60,664 nucleotides of DNA from Actinomycetes bacterium (GTDB lineage Bacteria; Actinomycetota; Actinomycetes; S36-B12). The position numbers and the translations under genes were made by a program. Below, in pieces: positions 1 through 8,848 of the stretch; position 1 is the first letter of the stretch, and every line of letters starts with the position of its first letter. The DNA lies in NCBI GenBank assembly GCA_014190275.1, contig BJGE01000006.1:1-60664 (forward strand), read 5' to 3'. The notes beneath the pieces are model-generated. The model saw nothing but the letters and a program-made list of their open reading frames with translations, did not search any database and had not been told where the DNA came from.

Positions 1-34
1 CCCGGTGACTGCCAATTCATCAACTGGATTCGCT

Positions 35-101
35 GGGTGCGCACGTTTTAGTCGTGAAACCCGCAGTTTCGGTCTGTTTCACGACCAAAACACGCGCACC
101 C
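35..101. repeat. Long imperfect inverted repeat (26-nt arms, 15-nt loop)
   Basis: Arms at 35-60 and 76-101 are reverse complements except at three positions. Read as minus-strand RNA, all three mismatches become G-U wobbles; as plus-strand RNA they are A-C mismatches. That asymmetry suggests a stem maintained in a minus-strand transcript. No T-run follows on the minus strand, so it is not a classical intrinsic terminator. The loop holds a further short GAAAC/GTTTC pair. It could be a structured RNA, a mobile-element end or a transcript 3' end. Confidence 0.75.
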
Positions 102-111
102 ACGAAAACCA

Positions 112-155
112 CACCTAATAAGCCGCTAAACCGCACCTAATAAGCGGCTACCAGC
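112..155. repeat. Two tandem 22-nt direct repeats with internal hairpin
   Basis: The 12-mer CACCTAATAAGC occurs at 112-123 and 134-145, 22 nt apart, in units sharing most of their length. The single C/G difference after the 12-mer makes AGCCGCT (121-127) and AGCGGCT (143-149) complementary, so the two copies can also pair as a hairpin. Function unknown. It lies just beside the long inverted repeat. Confidence 0.6.
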
Positions 156-297
156 GGCACGGGTATGTGTATGTCGGCCCGCGCTGCTGCCACCTGGGGT
201 GTTCGAGTTCACTAATGCAAACAACTGGCCCCGGGCCGCGAGCGGTCAGGGGCCAGCAACAGGGTTTAAACACCCCACCTAGCGGTAGGGAACGGTG

Positions 298-468
298 CTA
301 CTCTTCATTACCCTCAAAGCACATTCCCTGCATCCAAACAATCGGGGTGCCGGAGGGGTTTAAGTTGCCGCCGATACCGGCCACACCCGGGCGCACCCAA
401 CCAACACCAAGTGCCAACCGAGCACTGGCCACCGAACTAACCGGGGTACTAACTTCCACACGAGGCAT
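298..468 (-). CDS. Possible 56-aa small protein with strong ribosome binding site
   Basis: An ATG at 468 is preceded by AAGGAG with a 6-nt spacer, one of the best Shine-Dalgarno sites in the window, and opens a 56-codon frame ending in TAG. The product is neutral, rich in Gly, Val, Pro and Ser, contains three Trp/Cys residues near its end, and has no recognised domain, signal peptide or clear membrane helix. It overlaps the 3' end of another small frame by about 20 nt. The good ribosome site is the main support; conservation could not be tested. Confidence 0.4.
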   Translation of the reverse strand: MPRVEVSTPVSSVASARLALGVGWVRPGVAGIGGNLNPSGTPIVWMQGMCFEGNEE

Positions 469-634
469 TTAATTCTCCTTCCCAAAGGGTTAGCGGCCCG
501 CGGATGAGCCACGACAATGACAACACCGAAACCACGAAAAAGCAATAGCGAAACGCCCAGTGATCTAACCAACCGGTGCTCACCAACCCCCGGACTGACT
601 TAGACCAAAGCACCGGGTTTCGAGGCGAAACCAT
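449..634 (-). CDS. Possible small single-helix membrane protein
   Basis: This 61-codon frame has a central hydrophobic stretch of about 20 residues (residues 26-44, including FFVVSVLSLSWLI) followed by Arg, which would suit one membrane helix. ATG at 634 and an internal GTG near 578 are possible starts; neither has a convincing ribosome site. It overlaps the start of the 56-aa frame downstream, an arrangement typical of translational coupling. Without homologues this may be chance. Confidence 0.22.
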   Translation of the reverse strand: MVSPRNPVLWSKSVRGLVSTGWLDHWAFRYCFFVVSVLSLSWLIRGPLTLWEGELNASCGS

Positions 635-921
635 GGGGCAGACCCCACTAACCCAACTACCAAAGTTCTACCCTGTGACAGGAACTAAATGAGCGCCTAT
701 GTATATGTCTAGGTGTGGGGTAGCAAGGTAAGCCCCGGTCAACGAATCCCAGCAAGTACAAGTCCAAGGGATCGGTGGGCCCGCCAGCCAAGACTGCAGC
801 CGCAGTTGGATCGCGCGTAACGCGACCTTGGTGCCAAGGTCGGTACTCACTCAGATCGATTGACCAGATCAACGGACCCCTACCGAACCCTTTGTTGGGT
901 GGGGAGGCAAACCGATATGGG
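635..921. other. Non-coding stretch between small ORFs and the DUF4191 gene
   Basis: I see no credible gene here. The stretch lies downstream of the DUF4191 stop codon on the minus strand. It holds two adjoining palindromes at 811-842 (listed separately) and a small CCTG-TGA-CAGG hairpin near 675. No tRNA, tmRNA or RNase P RNA signature was recognised. Confidence 0.5.
811..842. promoter_or_regulatory. Two adjoining palindromes, operator-like
   Basis: TCGCG/CGCGA arms flank a short centre at 811-825. Immediately overlapping, a perfect 9-bp arm pair CGACCTTGG/CCAAGGTCG surrounds a 2-bp centre at 823-842. The second centre is too short for an RNA loop, which favours a DNA-binding site for a dimeric regulator over a hairpin. 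No adjacent regulator gene is seen, so the role is unknown. Confidence 0.3.
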
Positions 922-1596
922 CTAGCGGGGGCGGCGCACGGCGCGCGAGCTCGTCGGCATCGGGCCCTTTGGGATCGGCAGCGACCCACCGGTCTGGCTG
1001 ACGGCATCAAGTCGGCGGCGTACTTGGGTGATCTCACCACCGCGCAGATTGCGCGGCAGCTTGGTCAATGAGCGCTGGAGTTTGCCAAGGGGCACCTGCC
1101 CCGGCTCATCGCCAACCTGGATCTCATAGATTGGAATATCCGGGAGCCAGCGCGCGGTCTTCTTGCGCTCATTGCCGAGCATATGGCCGACCCGGCTCGA
1201 TGGTCCTTCAGAGATCAAGATGACACCGGGTTTGCCGACCACCCGGCTGATGAGGTCTTGGTTCTTGTTCACCGCAATACCCGGGGTGACCAACCAGCCA
1301 CCGCGCAGTGATTGCACCACCGCGGCGGCGGCTCCAGGTTGCCCTTCGATCTGGTGGTACGCCGCCTTCATCGCGCGGCGACTAAACCAGAAGACCGCGG
1401 CGAGGAGGCCAAGGGGAACCCCGACCAAGATGGCGGTGAACAGGTTCAAGAGGATGAAAGTCGGCACGAAACCAAGGGCGAACCCCAAGACGAATAGGCC
1501 ACCAACTTCAAGGGGCAAGGCCCGGTAGACCTTTTGGGTCATTGCCCAGTTCTGGGTTATCGAGGACAGTGTGGAACGGATTTTTCCCTTGGCCAT
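922..1596 (-). CDS. DUF4191 family membrane protein
   Basis: The 224-aa protein has two adjacent hydrophobic segments at about residues 29-70, followed by a soluble C-terminal half containing a conserved-looking GKPGVILISEGP segment. This matches the actinobacterial DUF4191 family, which is regularly found next to lipA and lipB. Its function is unknown. The start ATG at 1596 lies 9 nt after the MOSC gene stop, so it is probably the last gene of the lipB-lipA transcript. A basic Arg-rich tail ends the protein. Confidence 0.85.
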   Translation of the reverse strand: MAKGKIRSTLSSITQNWAMTQKVYRALPLEVGGLFVLGFALGFVPTFILLNLFTAILVGVPLGLLAAVFWFSRRAMKAAYHQIEGQPGAAAAVVQSLRGGWLVTPGIAVNKNQDLISRVVGKPGVILISEGPSSRVGHMLGNERKKTARWLPDIPIYEIQVGDEPGQVPLGKLQRSLTKLPRNLRGGEITQVRRRLDAVSQTGGSLPIPKGPMPTSSRAVRRPR

Positions 1597-1605
1597 GGAC
1601 CCAGC

Positions 1606-2133
1606 CTAGGGAAGCCGAACCTCGATCGATGCCCCGGCATGGATCAATCCCGGGTGCTCAACCCAGCCCGTCACCCCGCGCCGGCCCATGGCGGCGCTCG
1701 GGAACTTCTCGGCCGCCGTTGCGTATTTCGCCCCGACGAGGGCGCCGGCAATCGTGCAGGGAAAGTTCTCGCCGCCGAGCATGACAACGGCGCCACCGGC
1801 GAACAGCAATCTTGTCATCCGGGGCAGTTCGGTGAGCTTGGCGATGCCCTCGGTACAGATATTGTCGGCGATCACTCCGGGTGCAATTACCCCGATTCCG
1901 AGCGCGGCTGAGATGCTCGCGAGTTCGGCCATATCGACGATCGAGATTTGCCGGTGGTTGCGGATCGTCGTGCCCTTGGGGAAGACGTCCTTTTGCCGGG
2001 CATCTGAGGTCATGGTTAGCCCGTGATGGCGATCACCAACCGGTCCGCCCCAATCGAGCTCGAGATTATCGATCGGGGTGGGGATATCGACCCCGGTGGG
2101 CCAGATGTGCACCGCAACCACACTCGCGCTCAT
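1606..2133 (-). CDS. MOSC domain protein
   Basis: This 175-aa protein is a stand-alone MOSC domain, the fold shared with the C-terminus of molybdenum cofactor sulfurases. Visible marks are GDRHHG (about 33-38), [17 protein letters not shown] and the conserved Cys in the stretch [11 protein letters not shown] (about 123-133), followed by [13 protein letters not shown]. Known members transfer sulfur to, or bind, Mo cofactors, or act in N-hydroxylated compound reduction; the substrate here cannot be assigned. Its start overlaps the lipA stop by 4 nt, so it is translationally coupled to lipA. Confidence 0.85.
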   Translation of the reverse strand: MSASVVAVHIWPTGVDIPTPIDNLELDWGGPVGDRHHGLTMTSDARQKDVFPKGTTIRNHRQISIVDMAELASISAALGIGVIAPGVIADNICTEGIAKLTELPRMTRLLFAGGAVVMLGGENFPCTIAGALVGAKYATAAEKFPSAAMGRRGVTGWVEHPGLIHAGASIEVRLP

Positions 2134-3071
2134 GGTCTTGCTGCCATTGCCTGCTGGTAGAGGCGCCCGGCACGATAGCTCGAGCGCACTAGCGGCCCAC
2201 TCATCACTCCAACGAAACCAATTTGCGTTGCCCGCTTTGCCAAAGCGACGAAAACATCGGGTTTCACCCAGCGGTCGACCGGATGATGGCGAGGTGATGG
2301 CCGCAAATACTGCGTGATGGTGAGGAGATCACAACCGGCAGCGTGCAGATCGATTAGCGCGGTGTCAATCTCGGTGTCATCTTCACCCATACCCAAGATC
2401 AAGTTGCTCTTGGTGATCATGCCGGCCGCCTTGGCCTGGGTGAGAACTGCCAAACTACGTTCGTAGTAAAATGCCGGGCGGATGCGCTTAAAAATGCGCG
2501 GGACTGTCTCCAAGTTGTGCGCCAACACCGCTGGCTGCGCTGCAAATACCTCGGCTAACAACTTTGGTTCACCTGAGAAATCCGGAATCAGAACTTCGAC
2601 TTTGGTATCTGGATTAATCACTTGGATTACTCGCACGGTTTCGGCGTAAAGCCAGGCCCCCTGATCGGGTAGATCATCGCGGGCCACTCCGGTGACCGTT
2701 GCATAACGCAGGCCCATCGCCCGAACCGACTCGGCAACCCGGCGGGGCTCATCGCGATCCAGCGGTGCCGGCTTTCCGGTATCGATCTGGCAGAAGTCAC
2801 AGCGCCGGGTGCATTGCTCGCCGCCAATTAAGAAGGTCGCTTCGCGGTCTTCCCAGCACTCGTAGATATTTGGGCAGCCGGCTTCTTGGCACACGGTATG
2901 TAGGCCCTCGGCTTTGACGAGTGCATTGATCTTCAAGAATTCTGGGCCGGTCTTTAACTTGGTACGTATCCATTCGGGCTTGCGCTCGATCGGCACCTCG
3001 GCGTTGCGGGCCTCGATCCGAAGCAGGCGCCGGCCCGAGCTGGTTAGGTAATCCGGATCGACAAGAGCCAT
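2130..3071 (-). CDS. lipA: Lipoyl synthase
   Basis: Radical-SAM enzyme that inserts two sulfurs into protein-bound octanoyl groups to make lipoyl cofactors. The auxiliary cluster motif C-x4-C-x5-C ([12 protein letters not shown], about residues 60-71) and the radical-SAM motif CTRRCDFC (about 87-94) are intact. The C-terminal RSSY carries the serine ligand of the auxiliary cluster. The 313-aa length is normal. It starts 4 nt after lipB and overlaps the MOSC gene, so lipB-lipA-MOSC form one transcript. Its substrates are probably the nearby SucB and a glycine cleavage H protein encoded elsewhere. Confidence 0.97.
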   Translation of the reverse strand: MALVDPDYLTSSGRRLLRIEARNAEVPIERKPEWIRTKLKTGPEFLKINALVKAEGLHTVCQEAGCPNIYECWEDREATFLIGGEQCTRRCDFCQIDTGKPAPLDRDEPRRVAESVRAMGLRYATVTGVARDDLPDQGAWLYAETVRVIQVINPDTKVEVLIPDFSGEPKLLAEVFAAQPAVLAHNLETVPRIFKRIRPAFYYERSLAVLTQAKAAGMITKSNLILGMGEDDTEIDTALIDLHAAGCDLLTITQYLRPSPRHHPVDRWVKPDVFVALAKRATQIGFVGVMSGPLVRSSYRAGRLYQQAMAARP

Positions 3072-3075
3072 GGGT

Positions 3076-3735
3076 TCAGCCTACGGGGTGCAGCACAACT
3101 GGGAGGGACTCGATCACGATGGGCAGCACTTCGGCAACTGATACCGAGCGGCTGAGTTCTCGGCTCAGTGAGGTGACTTCGGCATCTTTGATCCCGCAGG
3201 GCACGATTTTGTCGAACCACGACATGTCACAGTCGCAGTTAAGGGCGAAGCCGTGCAGGGTTACACCTTCGGTAACGCGAATTCCGATTGCCGCGACTTT
3301 GCGATCGGGGCCCCGGCCATCGGCCGGGATCCAGACTCCACTGCGGCCCGGGATGCGCGCGCTGGCCACCCCAAGTGCACTGCAGACGTCAATCAAGAGA
3401 CCTTCGATGCGGCGCACGTGGGCGATAACGTCAAGTGGGCTAGGGAGTCGGACAATTGGGTAGCCGACAAGTTGCCCGGGCCCATGCCAAGTGATTTTTC
3501 CGCCGCGATCAACCTCGATCACCGGCGTATCGTCGATTGGACGCTCATGCGGTTCGGTGCGGCGCCCAGCGGTATAGACCGAAGGATGCTCGAGTAGGAG
3601 CACGGTGTTGCTGGTCGAACCAGAGACGACATCAGCGTGCACCTGACGTTGCAGCTCCCACGCCGCGCGGTAGTCAACCGCGTCCACACCGAAGCCGATC
3701 ATGCGAATATCAAGTGCGGAGTCGGTGGCGGTCAT
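3076..3735 (-). CDS. lipB: Octanoyltransferase LipB
   Basis: Transfers octanoyl from acyl carrier protein to lipoyl domains, the step before LipA. Family marks: [12 protein letters not shown] (about 83-94), the catalytic Lys in [10 protein letters not shown] (about 145-154), [11 protein letters not shown], and the catalytic Cys in VPCGI (about 179). At 219 aa it is of usual length. The ATG overlaps the stop of the upstream FAD oxidoreductase gene by 4 nt. Confidence 0.97.
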   Translation of the reverse strand: MTATDSALDIRMIGFGVDAVDYRAAWELQRQVHADVVSGSTSNTVLLLEHPSVYTAGRRTEPHERPIDDTPVIEVDRGGKITWHGPGQLVGYPIVRLPSPLDVIAHVRRIEGLLIDVCSALGVASARIPGRSGVWIPADGRGPDRKVAAIGIRVTEGVTLHGFALNCDCDMSWFDKIVPCGIKDAEVTSLSRELSRSVSVAEVLPIVIESLPVVLHPVG

Positions 3736-4979
3736 CGCACGCCCAAGTCTGTCAGCACGGCATCGCCCGCCCGCCGCCCGCTCGCCATCGCGCCTTGGAT
3801 GGATGCGGTCTCGCGGTAATCACCGCAGATGAAAAGGCCATCGGTTAACTTCGCGGATCGTGGCACTTGTAACGGCGGCAGCATCGCTGGCAGTGCGTAC
3901 GGAATTGCGTAATGGGTAAGTGGCTCCCACCGATCGGTGCTGACCCCGTACAGAGCCGCGAGATGCGTGCGTACCCCTCGTTCGTCTTCAGCACTTGAGT
4001 TGACACCCAGGGCGGACGTTGAGATTAGTACCTTTCCTGCTGGTGCGTAGCTCGGCGCGGCATTTGTCATCACCACCGAGTTCAGGACCGGGCCACGGTT
4101 ATCGCCGTCGACAACGAGGACCCCCGCGCCATCGTTTAGCAGGTCACCTGTTTGCGTTGCCAAGTGATACCAGGTGGTGACGGAGTTGCCGGGCGGGATG
4201 GCAAGGCGCGGGTGTAGCACCTTGGCCTGCTGGGCGCCGGCGGCGATAACAACGGCGCGCACCCGAAACTCACCATTTTCGGTCACCACTAACCCAGCTT
4301 GGGCTTTGGTGACTTTGGCGTTGCAGCGCACCGCACCAGCCGGGAGGGCGTCAAGCAATTGCTCTGGTATCGCCTGCATACCCGAACTTGGCACGGCCGG
4401 CGTGCCGGCCACGAATGATTTGAGGATTAGATCCAGTTGGCGCCGTGAGGTTTTTAGGTCTGGTTCAAGGAAGACGCCGGCGAGGAAAGGGCGCAGCACA
4501 GTTTCAAAAAGGGCATCGTCAACGCCCGCGGCGCGCAGGGCCACGGCACTTGTTGTGTCCTCACGCTGGAGTAGGTTTCGCGCCGGGGTGCGCGCGACCC
4601 GCAGGGCATAGCGCGCAAAGCGGGCTTTACTAGGCAGCGAGCCGGTGCGCGAGGCGGCCGAGTCGATGGCCCAGCCCGGCCTACTGCGCGGATCACCTAA
4701 CCGGGTGCGCCCACCGGCGAAGGAGACGACGACTCCAGCGGTGAGCGGGCGCAGCTGCAGGGCTTGATGGTCGAGCACTCGGGCGGCTTCTGGGTACGCC
4801 GGGTTATAAAGCTGAAACCCGCGGTCAAAGGTGTAACCATCAACCCGGTCGGTACGAACGCGCCCACCCACCTCATCGCCGGCCTCGAGTACTAAGACAT
4901 TGAGTCCGTGCACCGAAAGTTGCCGCGCTGCCGCGAGTCCGGCCAAGCCGGCGCCGACAACGACAACGTCGTAAGGCAT
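3732..4979 (-). CDS. FAD-dependent amine oxidase-type oxidoreductase
   Basis: The protein opens with a dinucleotide-binding GxGxxG motif ([16 protein letters not shown]) and an acidic residue at the end of the next strand ([10 protein letters not shown]), typical of the amine oxidase/protoporphyrinogen oxidase/phytoene desaturase superfamily. The C-terminus has the second FAD-contact motif, [20 protein letters not shown] chose ATG 4979 because it forms a TAATG overlap with the upstream gene and places the Rossmann motif at the N-terminus, giving 415 aa; a longer frame to 5027 would overlap the neighbour. Substrate unknown. Confidence 0.85.
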   Translation of the reverse strand: MPYDVVVVGAGLAGLAAARQLSVHGLNVLVLEAGDEVGGRVRTDRVDGYTFDRGFQLYNPAYPEAARVLDHQALQLRPLTAGVVVSFAGGRTRLGDPRSRPGWAIDSAASRTGSLPSKARFARYALRVARTPARNLLQREDTTSAVALRAAGVDDALFETVLRPFLAGVFLEPDLKTSRRQLDLILKSFVAGTPAVPSSGMQAIPEQLLDALPAGAVRCNAKVTKAQAGLVVTENGEFRVRAVVIAAGAQQAKVLHPRLAIPPGNSVTTWYHLATQTGDLLNDGAGVLVVDGDNRGPVLNSVVMTNAAPSYAPAGKVLISTSALGVNSSAEDERGVRTHLAALYGVSTDRWEPLTHYAIPYALPAMLPPLQVPRSAKLTDGLFICGDYRETASIQGAMASGRRAGDAVLTDLGVR

Positions 4980-5869
4980 TAGTCCAAGGCCGCCCGGATC
5001 GCCGATTCGATATTTGGGTCCTGCCAAGTGAAGCCTTCGGATTCAAGTACCGCGGGCACCACCCGGATACTGCCGAGGACTTCAGTTGAGAATTCGCCGA
5101 GGGCGGTCCTAAGTGCGAAGCTGGGCACCGGCAGCAGGGTTGGTCGTCCCAGCACCCGACCCATGGCGGCGGTGACCTCAGCGTTGGTTGCCGCATGGGG
5201 GGCGGTGAGGTTAACCGGTCCCGTGAGATGGTCTGAATTCATTAGAAACTCAAGGGCGGCTAACTCATCGCGCAGGGAGATCCAGGACCAGTACTGGCGG
5301 CCGCTGCCCATCTTGCCACCGAGTCCGAGGCGGAAAAGCGGGAAGAGTTTTGCCCAGGCGCCACCCGCCTTGGCCACCACTAACCCGGTACGGGCGTGCA
5401 CGACCCGAATACCTGCCTGGGCAGCGGGGTCGGCGGCGGCCTCCCAGGCGCGCACCACATCGGCCAGGAACCCGGTGCCGGCCGGGTCACTTTCAGTAAC
5501 GGCCCGGTCCCCGGTGTCGCCGTACCAGCCGATCGCCGAACCGGCAACCAACACCGACGGCTTGGGATCAAGTTGGGTAATTGCCCGCACGATGGTGGCG
5601 GTGCCATCGACCCGGCTGGTGAGAATCTCACGCTTGTAGTCATCGGTCCAGCGATGGTCTCCAACACCGGCGCCGGCCAGGTGAATTACCGCTTCGGTTC
5701 CGGTGAGCCGGGCAACATCAACGGTGCCGGCGACCGGATCCCAGGTGACCTCATCGGGCGCCGTCGACCGCCGGCGAACGAGTCGAAGCACCTGATGGCC
5801 CTGTGCTCGAAGGTGGGTGACGAGCGCCGAGCCGATCAACCCGGATGCTCCGGTGACTGCGATTTTCAC
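4979..5869 (-). CDS. TIGR01777 family NAD(P)-binding epimerase-like protein
   Basis: The 296-aa protein is an extended short-chain dehydrogenase of the TIGR01777 (YfcH) family: N-terminal TGASGLIG motif, VIHLAG (about 62-67), GSAIGWYG (about 111-118) and the C-terminal DUF1731-like region rich in small residues. Members are widespread and mostly uncharacterised. It lies 4 nt downstream of sucB and 1 nt overlaps the FAD oxidoreductase, so it probably shares their transcript. Confidence 0.88.
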   Translation of the reverse strand: MKIAVTGASGLIGSALVTHLRAQGHQVLRLVRRRSTAPDEVTWDPVAGTVDVARLTGTEAVIHLAGAGVGDHRWTDDYKREILTSRVDGTATIVRAITQLDPKPSVLVAGSAIGWYGDTGDRAVTESDPAGTGFLADVVRAWEAAADPAAQAGIRVVHARTGLVVAKAGGAWAKLFPLFRLGLGGKMGSGRQYWSWISLRDELAALEFLMNSDHLTGPVNLTAPHAATNAEVTAAMGRVLGRPTLLPVPSFALRTALGEFSTEVLGSIRVVPAVLESEGFTWQDPNIESAIRAALD

Positions 5870-5873
5870 CTGA

Positions 5874-7415
5874 TCACAGACCTAGCTCGGCTTCGAATGA
5901 AGCTTCTTCGAGTCGCTGGCGCATGGTCCCTAGGAAGCGTGCGGCATCAGCGCCATCGATAATTCGGTGATCGTAGGAGAGTGCTAGGTAGACCATTGAC
6001 CGGATTGCGATGACATCTTGTCCGGTTGAATCGGTAACGACGATCGGGCGCTTGACGACGGCCCCGGTGCCAAGGATCGCTACTTGCGGCAGGTTGATGA
6101 TCGGGGTATCGAACAAGGCGCCGCGGCTGCCGGTGTTGGTGACCGTAAAGGTGCCGCCGCTGAGTTCGTCGGGGCTGACCTTGTTGGTACGGGTGCGGTC
6201 GGCAACGTCTGCGATATGCCGTGCCAGCCCGGCGATGCTGAGATCCCCGGCATGTTGAATGACCGGCACAAGAAGTCCACGTTCGGTATCAACGGCGATA
6301 CCGAGGTTCTCCGAATCGTGGTAGGTGATGGTGCCTTCGGCCATATCGATTGAGGCATTGACCTGCGGGAACTGCTTGAGGGCCTCGACGGCTGCTTTGC
6401 AGAAGAACGGCAGGAACGAGAGTTTGACGCCCTCGCGGGCTTCGAACTCGCCCTTAACTCGATTGCGCAGGCTGGCAATTCGGCTGACATCAACTTCGAT
6501 CACGGTAGTTAGTTGCGCCGAAGTCTGGAGGGATTCGACGAGGCGTTCGGCAATCACCTTGCGCAGCCTCGGCATTTTTTCGGTGCGGCCCCTTAGCGGT
6601 GACGCCGGTGGGGTGGCCGCGGTTACGGGAGCCGGTGAAACTGGCGCAGCGGCCGCTGCTGCGACCGGGGCAACTTTAAGTTGCGCGGCGTCGAGCACAT
6701 CTTGTTTGCGGATGCGCCCGCCGACTCCGGTGCCGGCCAAGGTGGCTAGGTCAATATTGTTTTGGGCGGCCAGGCGGCGCACCAGCGGGGTCACATAGGC
6801 ATCCGATAGCTCGGCTGCTGCTACCGGCGCTGCTGCTACCGGCGCTGCTATTGCCGGCGCGCTAGCGCCGGTGGCAATGCGACCGAGTTCGGTGCCTACG
6901 GCGACGGTTTGATCCTCGCCGACGGTGATGGCGACCAAGGTGCCACTTGCCGGTGCCAGGATTTCGGTGTCGACTTTGTCGGTGGAGATCTCCAAAATCG
7001 GCTCGTCAGCGGCGACGGTGTCGCCAACCTGCTTGAGCCAGCGGGTGACGGTGCCCTCGGTGACACTTTCACCAAGTGCCGGCAAAGTAATACTTACTTC
7101 AGCTGCGCCTTGGGTGCTAGCCGGTGCTACTGGAGCGGCAGTTGGTGCAGGTGCAGGTGCTGGTGCAGGTGCTTCGCTGGCCGCACCGATCACGGCTAGT
7201 TCGGCACCGACCAGTACGGTTTCGTCCTCCTGGGCGCGAATCGCAAGTAGGACACCGGCGGCGGGAGATGGAATTTCGGTATCGACTTTGTCGGTGGATA
7301 CCTCAAGCAGCGGTTCGTCAGCAGCCACTTGATCGCCCACTTGCTTTAACCAACGCGTGACGGTGCCCTCGGTCACGCTCTCGCCGAGCTGCGGCATGGT
7401 GACTGAGAACGTCAT
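5874..7415 (-). CDS. sucB: Dihydrolipoamide acyltransferase (E2 of 2-oxoacid dehydrogenase), two lipoyl domains
   Basis: E2 core of a 2-oxoacid dehydrogenase complex. Two lipoyl domains, each with STDKVDTE around the lipoylated Lys (about 43 and 150), are joined by Ala/Pro linkers to an E3-binding domain (about 209-245, [19 protein letters not shown]). The catalytic domain ends with [16 protein letters not shown], holding the active His and Asp. Actinobacterial E2 of this form often serves both pyruvate and 2-oxoglutarate dehydrogenases, so the substrate is open. lpdA (E3) is directly upstream; lipA and lipB supply the cofactor. Confidence 0.93.
   Translation of the reverse strand: MTFSVTMPQLGESVTEGTVTRWLKQVGDQVAADEPLLEVSTDKVDTEIPSPAAGVLLAIRAQEDETVLVGAELAVIGAASEAPAPAPAPAPTAAPVAPASTQGAAEVSITLPALGESVTEGTVTRWLKQVGDTVAADEPILEISTDKVDTEILAPASGTLVAITVGEDQTVAVGTELGRIATGASAPAIAAPVAAAPVAAAELSDAYVTPLVRRLAAQNNIDLATLAGTGVGGRIRKQDVLDAAQLKVAPVAAAAAAPVSPAPVTAATPPASPLRGRTEKMPRLRKVIAERLVESLQTSAQLTTVIEVDVSRIASLRNRVKGEFEAREGVKLSFLPFFCKAAVEALKQFPQVNASIDMAEGTITYHDSENLGIAVDTERGLLVPVIQHAGDLSIAGLARHIADVADRTRTNKVSPDELSGGTFTVTNTGSRGALFDTPIINLPQVAILGTGAVVKRPIVVTDSTGQDVIAIRSMVYLALSYDHRIIDGADAARFLGTMRQRLEEASFEAELGL
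6817..6861. repeat. 15-bp tandem repeat in the sucB linker
   Basis: Three copies of a 15-bp unit, two exact and one diverged, encode repeated Ala-Pro-Val-Ala-Ala in the flexible linker before the E3-binding domain. Because the unit is a multiple of three, copy-number changes only alter linker length. Confidence 0.75.
7144..7173. repeat. 6-bp tandem repeat encoding an Ala-Pro linker in sucB
   Basis: Five 6-bp units (GGTGCA or GGTGCT) encode alternating Ala-Pro between the two lipoyl domains. Such rigid linkers keep lipoyl domains mobile but extended. Confidence 0.75.
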
Positions 7416-7437
7416 GGTCGTGGGTCTCCTGTCGGTC

Positions 7438-8805
7438 TTAAGCGTGGGCGTGCAGTGGTTTGCCGGCTAAAGCCAGATGGGCTTCGCCCATGGCCTCGTT
7501 TTGGGTTGGGTGGGCGTGGATCAGCGATGCAACATCCTCGGGGTGGGCTTCCCAGTTGACTATCAGTTGGGCTTCGCCAATTTGCTCGGCCATCCGCGAA
7601 CCAACCATGTGAACCCCAACAACGGGGCCATCGATGACGCTGACGAGTTTGATAAAGCCGGCCGTGTCAAGGATCTGGCTCTTGCCGTTGCCGCCGAGGT
7701 TGTATTCGTAGACCTTGGTCTGATCGCCGTATTTGGCGCGGGCTTCGACCTCGGTGAGGCCGACACTGGCCACTTCGGGCTCGCAGTAGGTGACGCGGGG
7801 GATGTTTATGTCGGCTATGACCATCGGGTTCAACCCGCCGATCTCCTCGGCGATGAAAATACCGTGCTGGAAGCCGCGGTGGGCAAGCTGCAGGCCGGGG
7901 GTGATGTCACCGGCCGCATAGACACCAGCCACATTGGTGCGCAGGCGATCATCAACAAGCACCCAGCCGCGCTCCATCGCAATGCCTTGCTCTTCGAATC
8001 CCATGCCCGATGCATTTGGCCCACGGCCAACAGCAACTAGTAGGAGATCAGCGTCAAGGGTGGTGCCGTTTTCAAGAGTGACATGCACACCGGCATCGTC
8101 TTGGGTTGCCGATGCGAACTTAATGCCGGTCGAGAAATTAATTCCGCGCTTACGAAAAGCGCGTTCGAGGGCTTTCGAGCAAGCCTCATCCTCATTGGGT
8201 ACTAAGTGCGGAAGGCCTTCAACGATGGTTACTTCAGCGCCAAAGGAGCGCCAGACGCTGGCAAATTCAACACCGATAACGCCACCGCCCAAAACGATGA
8301 CGCGCTCGGGTACGTAATCAAGATTCAAGGCCTGATCGGAGGTCATGATGCGTCCGCTGATTTCCAGGCCCGGCAAGGTGCGCGCATATGAGCCGGTTGC
8401 GAGTACCACATTCTTACCGGTGTACTGCTCGCCGTTTACCTCGACAGTGTTTAGGGTGACCAGGCGGCCGGCGCCTTCGACGAAGGTGACGTTTCGACTC
8501 TTAATGAGCCCTTGCAGGCCCTTATAAAGGCGGCCCACCACGCCATCGCGGTATTCATTGACTTTCGGCATGTCGATGCCCTCGAATATCGCACGCACCC
8601 CAAAGGCTTTGCTCTCCTTGGCACTATCGGCAACCTCGGCGGCGTGCAATAGCGCCTTGGTCGGGATGCAGCCACGATGCAAGCAGGTACCACCCAACTT
8701 GTCCTGGTCGATCAAGATAACCGACATGCCCAGCTCGGCGGCTCGCAGGGCGCAGGCATAACCTCCGCTTCCGCCGCCAAGAATTACCAGATCGGCAGCG
8801 GGCAC
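7438..8805 (-). CDS. lpdA: Dihydrolipoyl dehydrogenase (E3)
   Basis: FAD/NAD enzyme that reoxidises dihydrolipoamide for E2 complexes and glycine cleavage. The N-terminal [15 protein letters not shown] binds FAD; the redox disulfide sits in [13 protein letters not shown] (about 38-50), with CLHRGC instead of the commoner CLNxGC. NAD binding is at [12 protein letters not shown] (about 181-192) and the C-terminal catalytic pair in [16 protein letters not shown] 8805 has an AGGAG 7 nt upstream. At 455 aa it is normal. sucB follows 22 nt downstream. Confidence 0.95.
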   Translation of the reverse strand: MPAADLVILGGGSGGYACALRAAELGMSVILIDQDKLGGTCLHRGCIPTKALLHAAEVADSAKESKAFGVRAIFEGIDMPKVNEYRDGVVGRLYKGLQGLIKSRNVTFVEGAGRLVTLNTVEVNGEQYTGKNVVLATGSYARTLPGLEISGRIMTSDQALNLDYVPERVIVLGGGVIGVEFASVWRSFGAEVTIVEGLPHLVPNEDEACSKALERAFRKRGINFSTGIKFASATQDDAGVHVTLENGTTLDADLLLVAVGRGPNASGMGFEEQGIAMERGWVLVDDRLRTNVAGVYAAGDITPGLQLAHRGFQHGIFIAEEIGGLNPMVIADINIPRVTYCEPEVASVGLTEVEARAKYGDQTKVYEYNLGGNGKSQILDTAGFIKLVSVIDGPVVGVHMVGSRMAEQIGEAQLIVNWEAHPEDVASLIHAHPTQNEAMGEAHLALAGKPLHAHA

Positions 8806-8848
8806 GAAGAACTCCTATCGGCGGTGGCGAGCGATGTTTATCTTGTCC

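Noticed and set aside
1-921. Search for RNase P RNA, tmRNA, 6S RNA or tRNA in the poorly coding start of the window
   Set aside because: None of the conserved cores of these RNAs was found on either strand.
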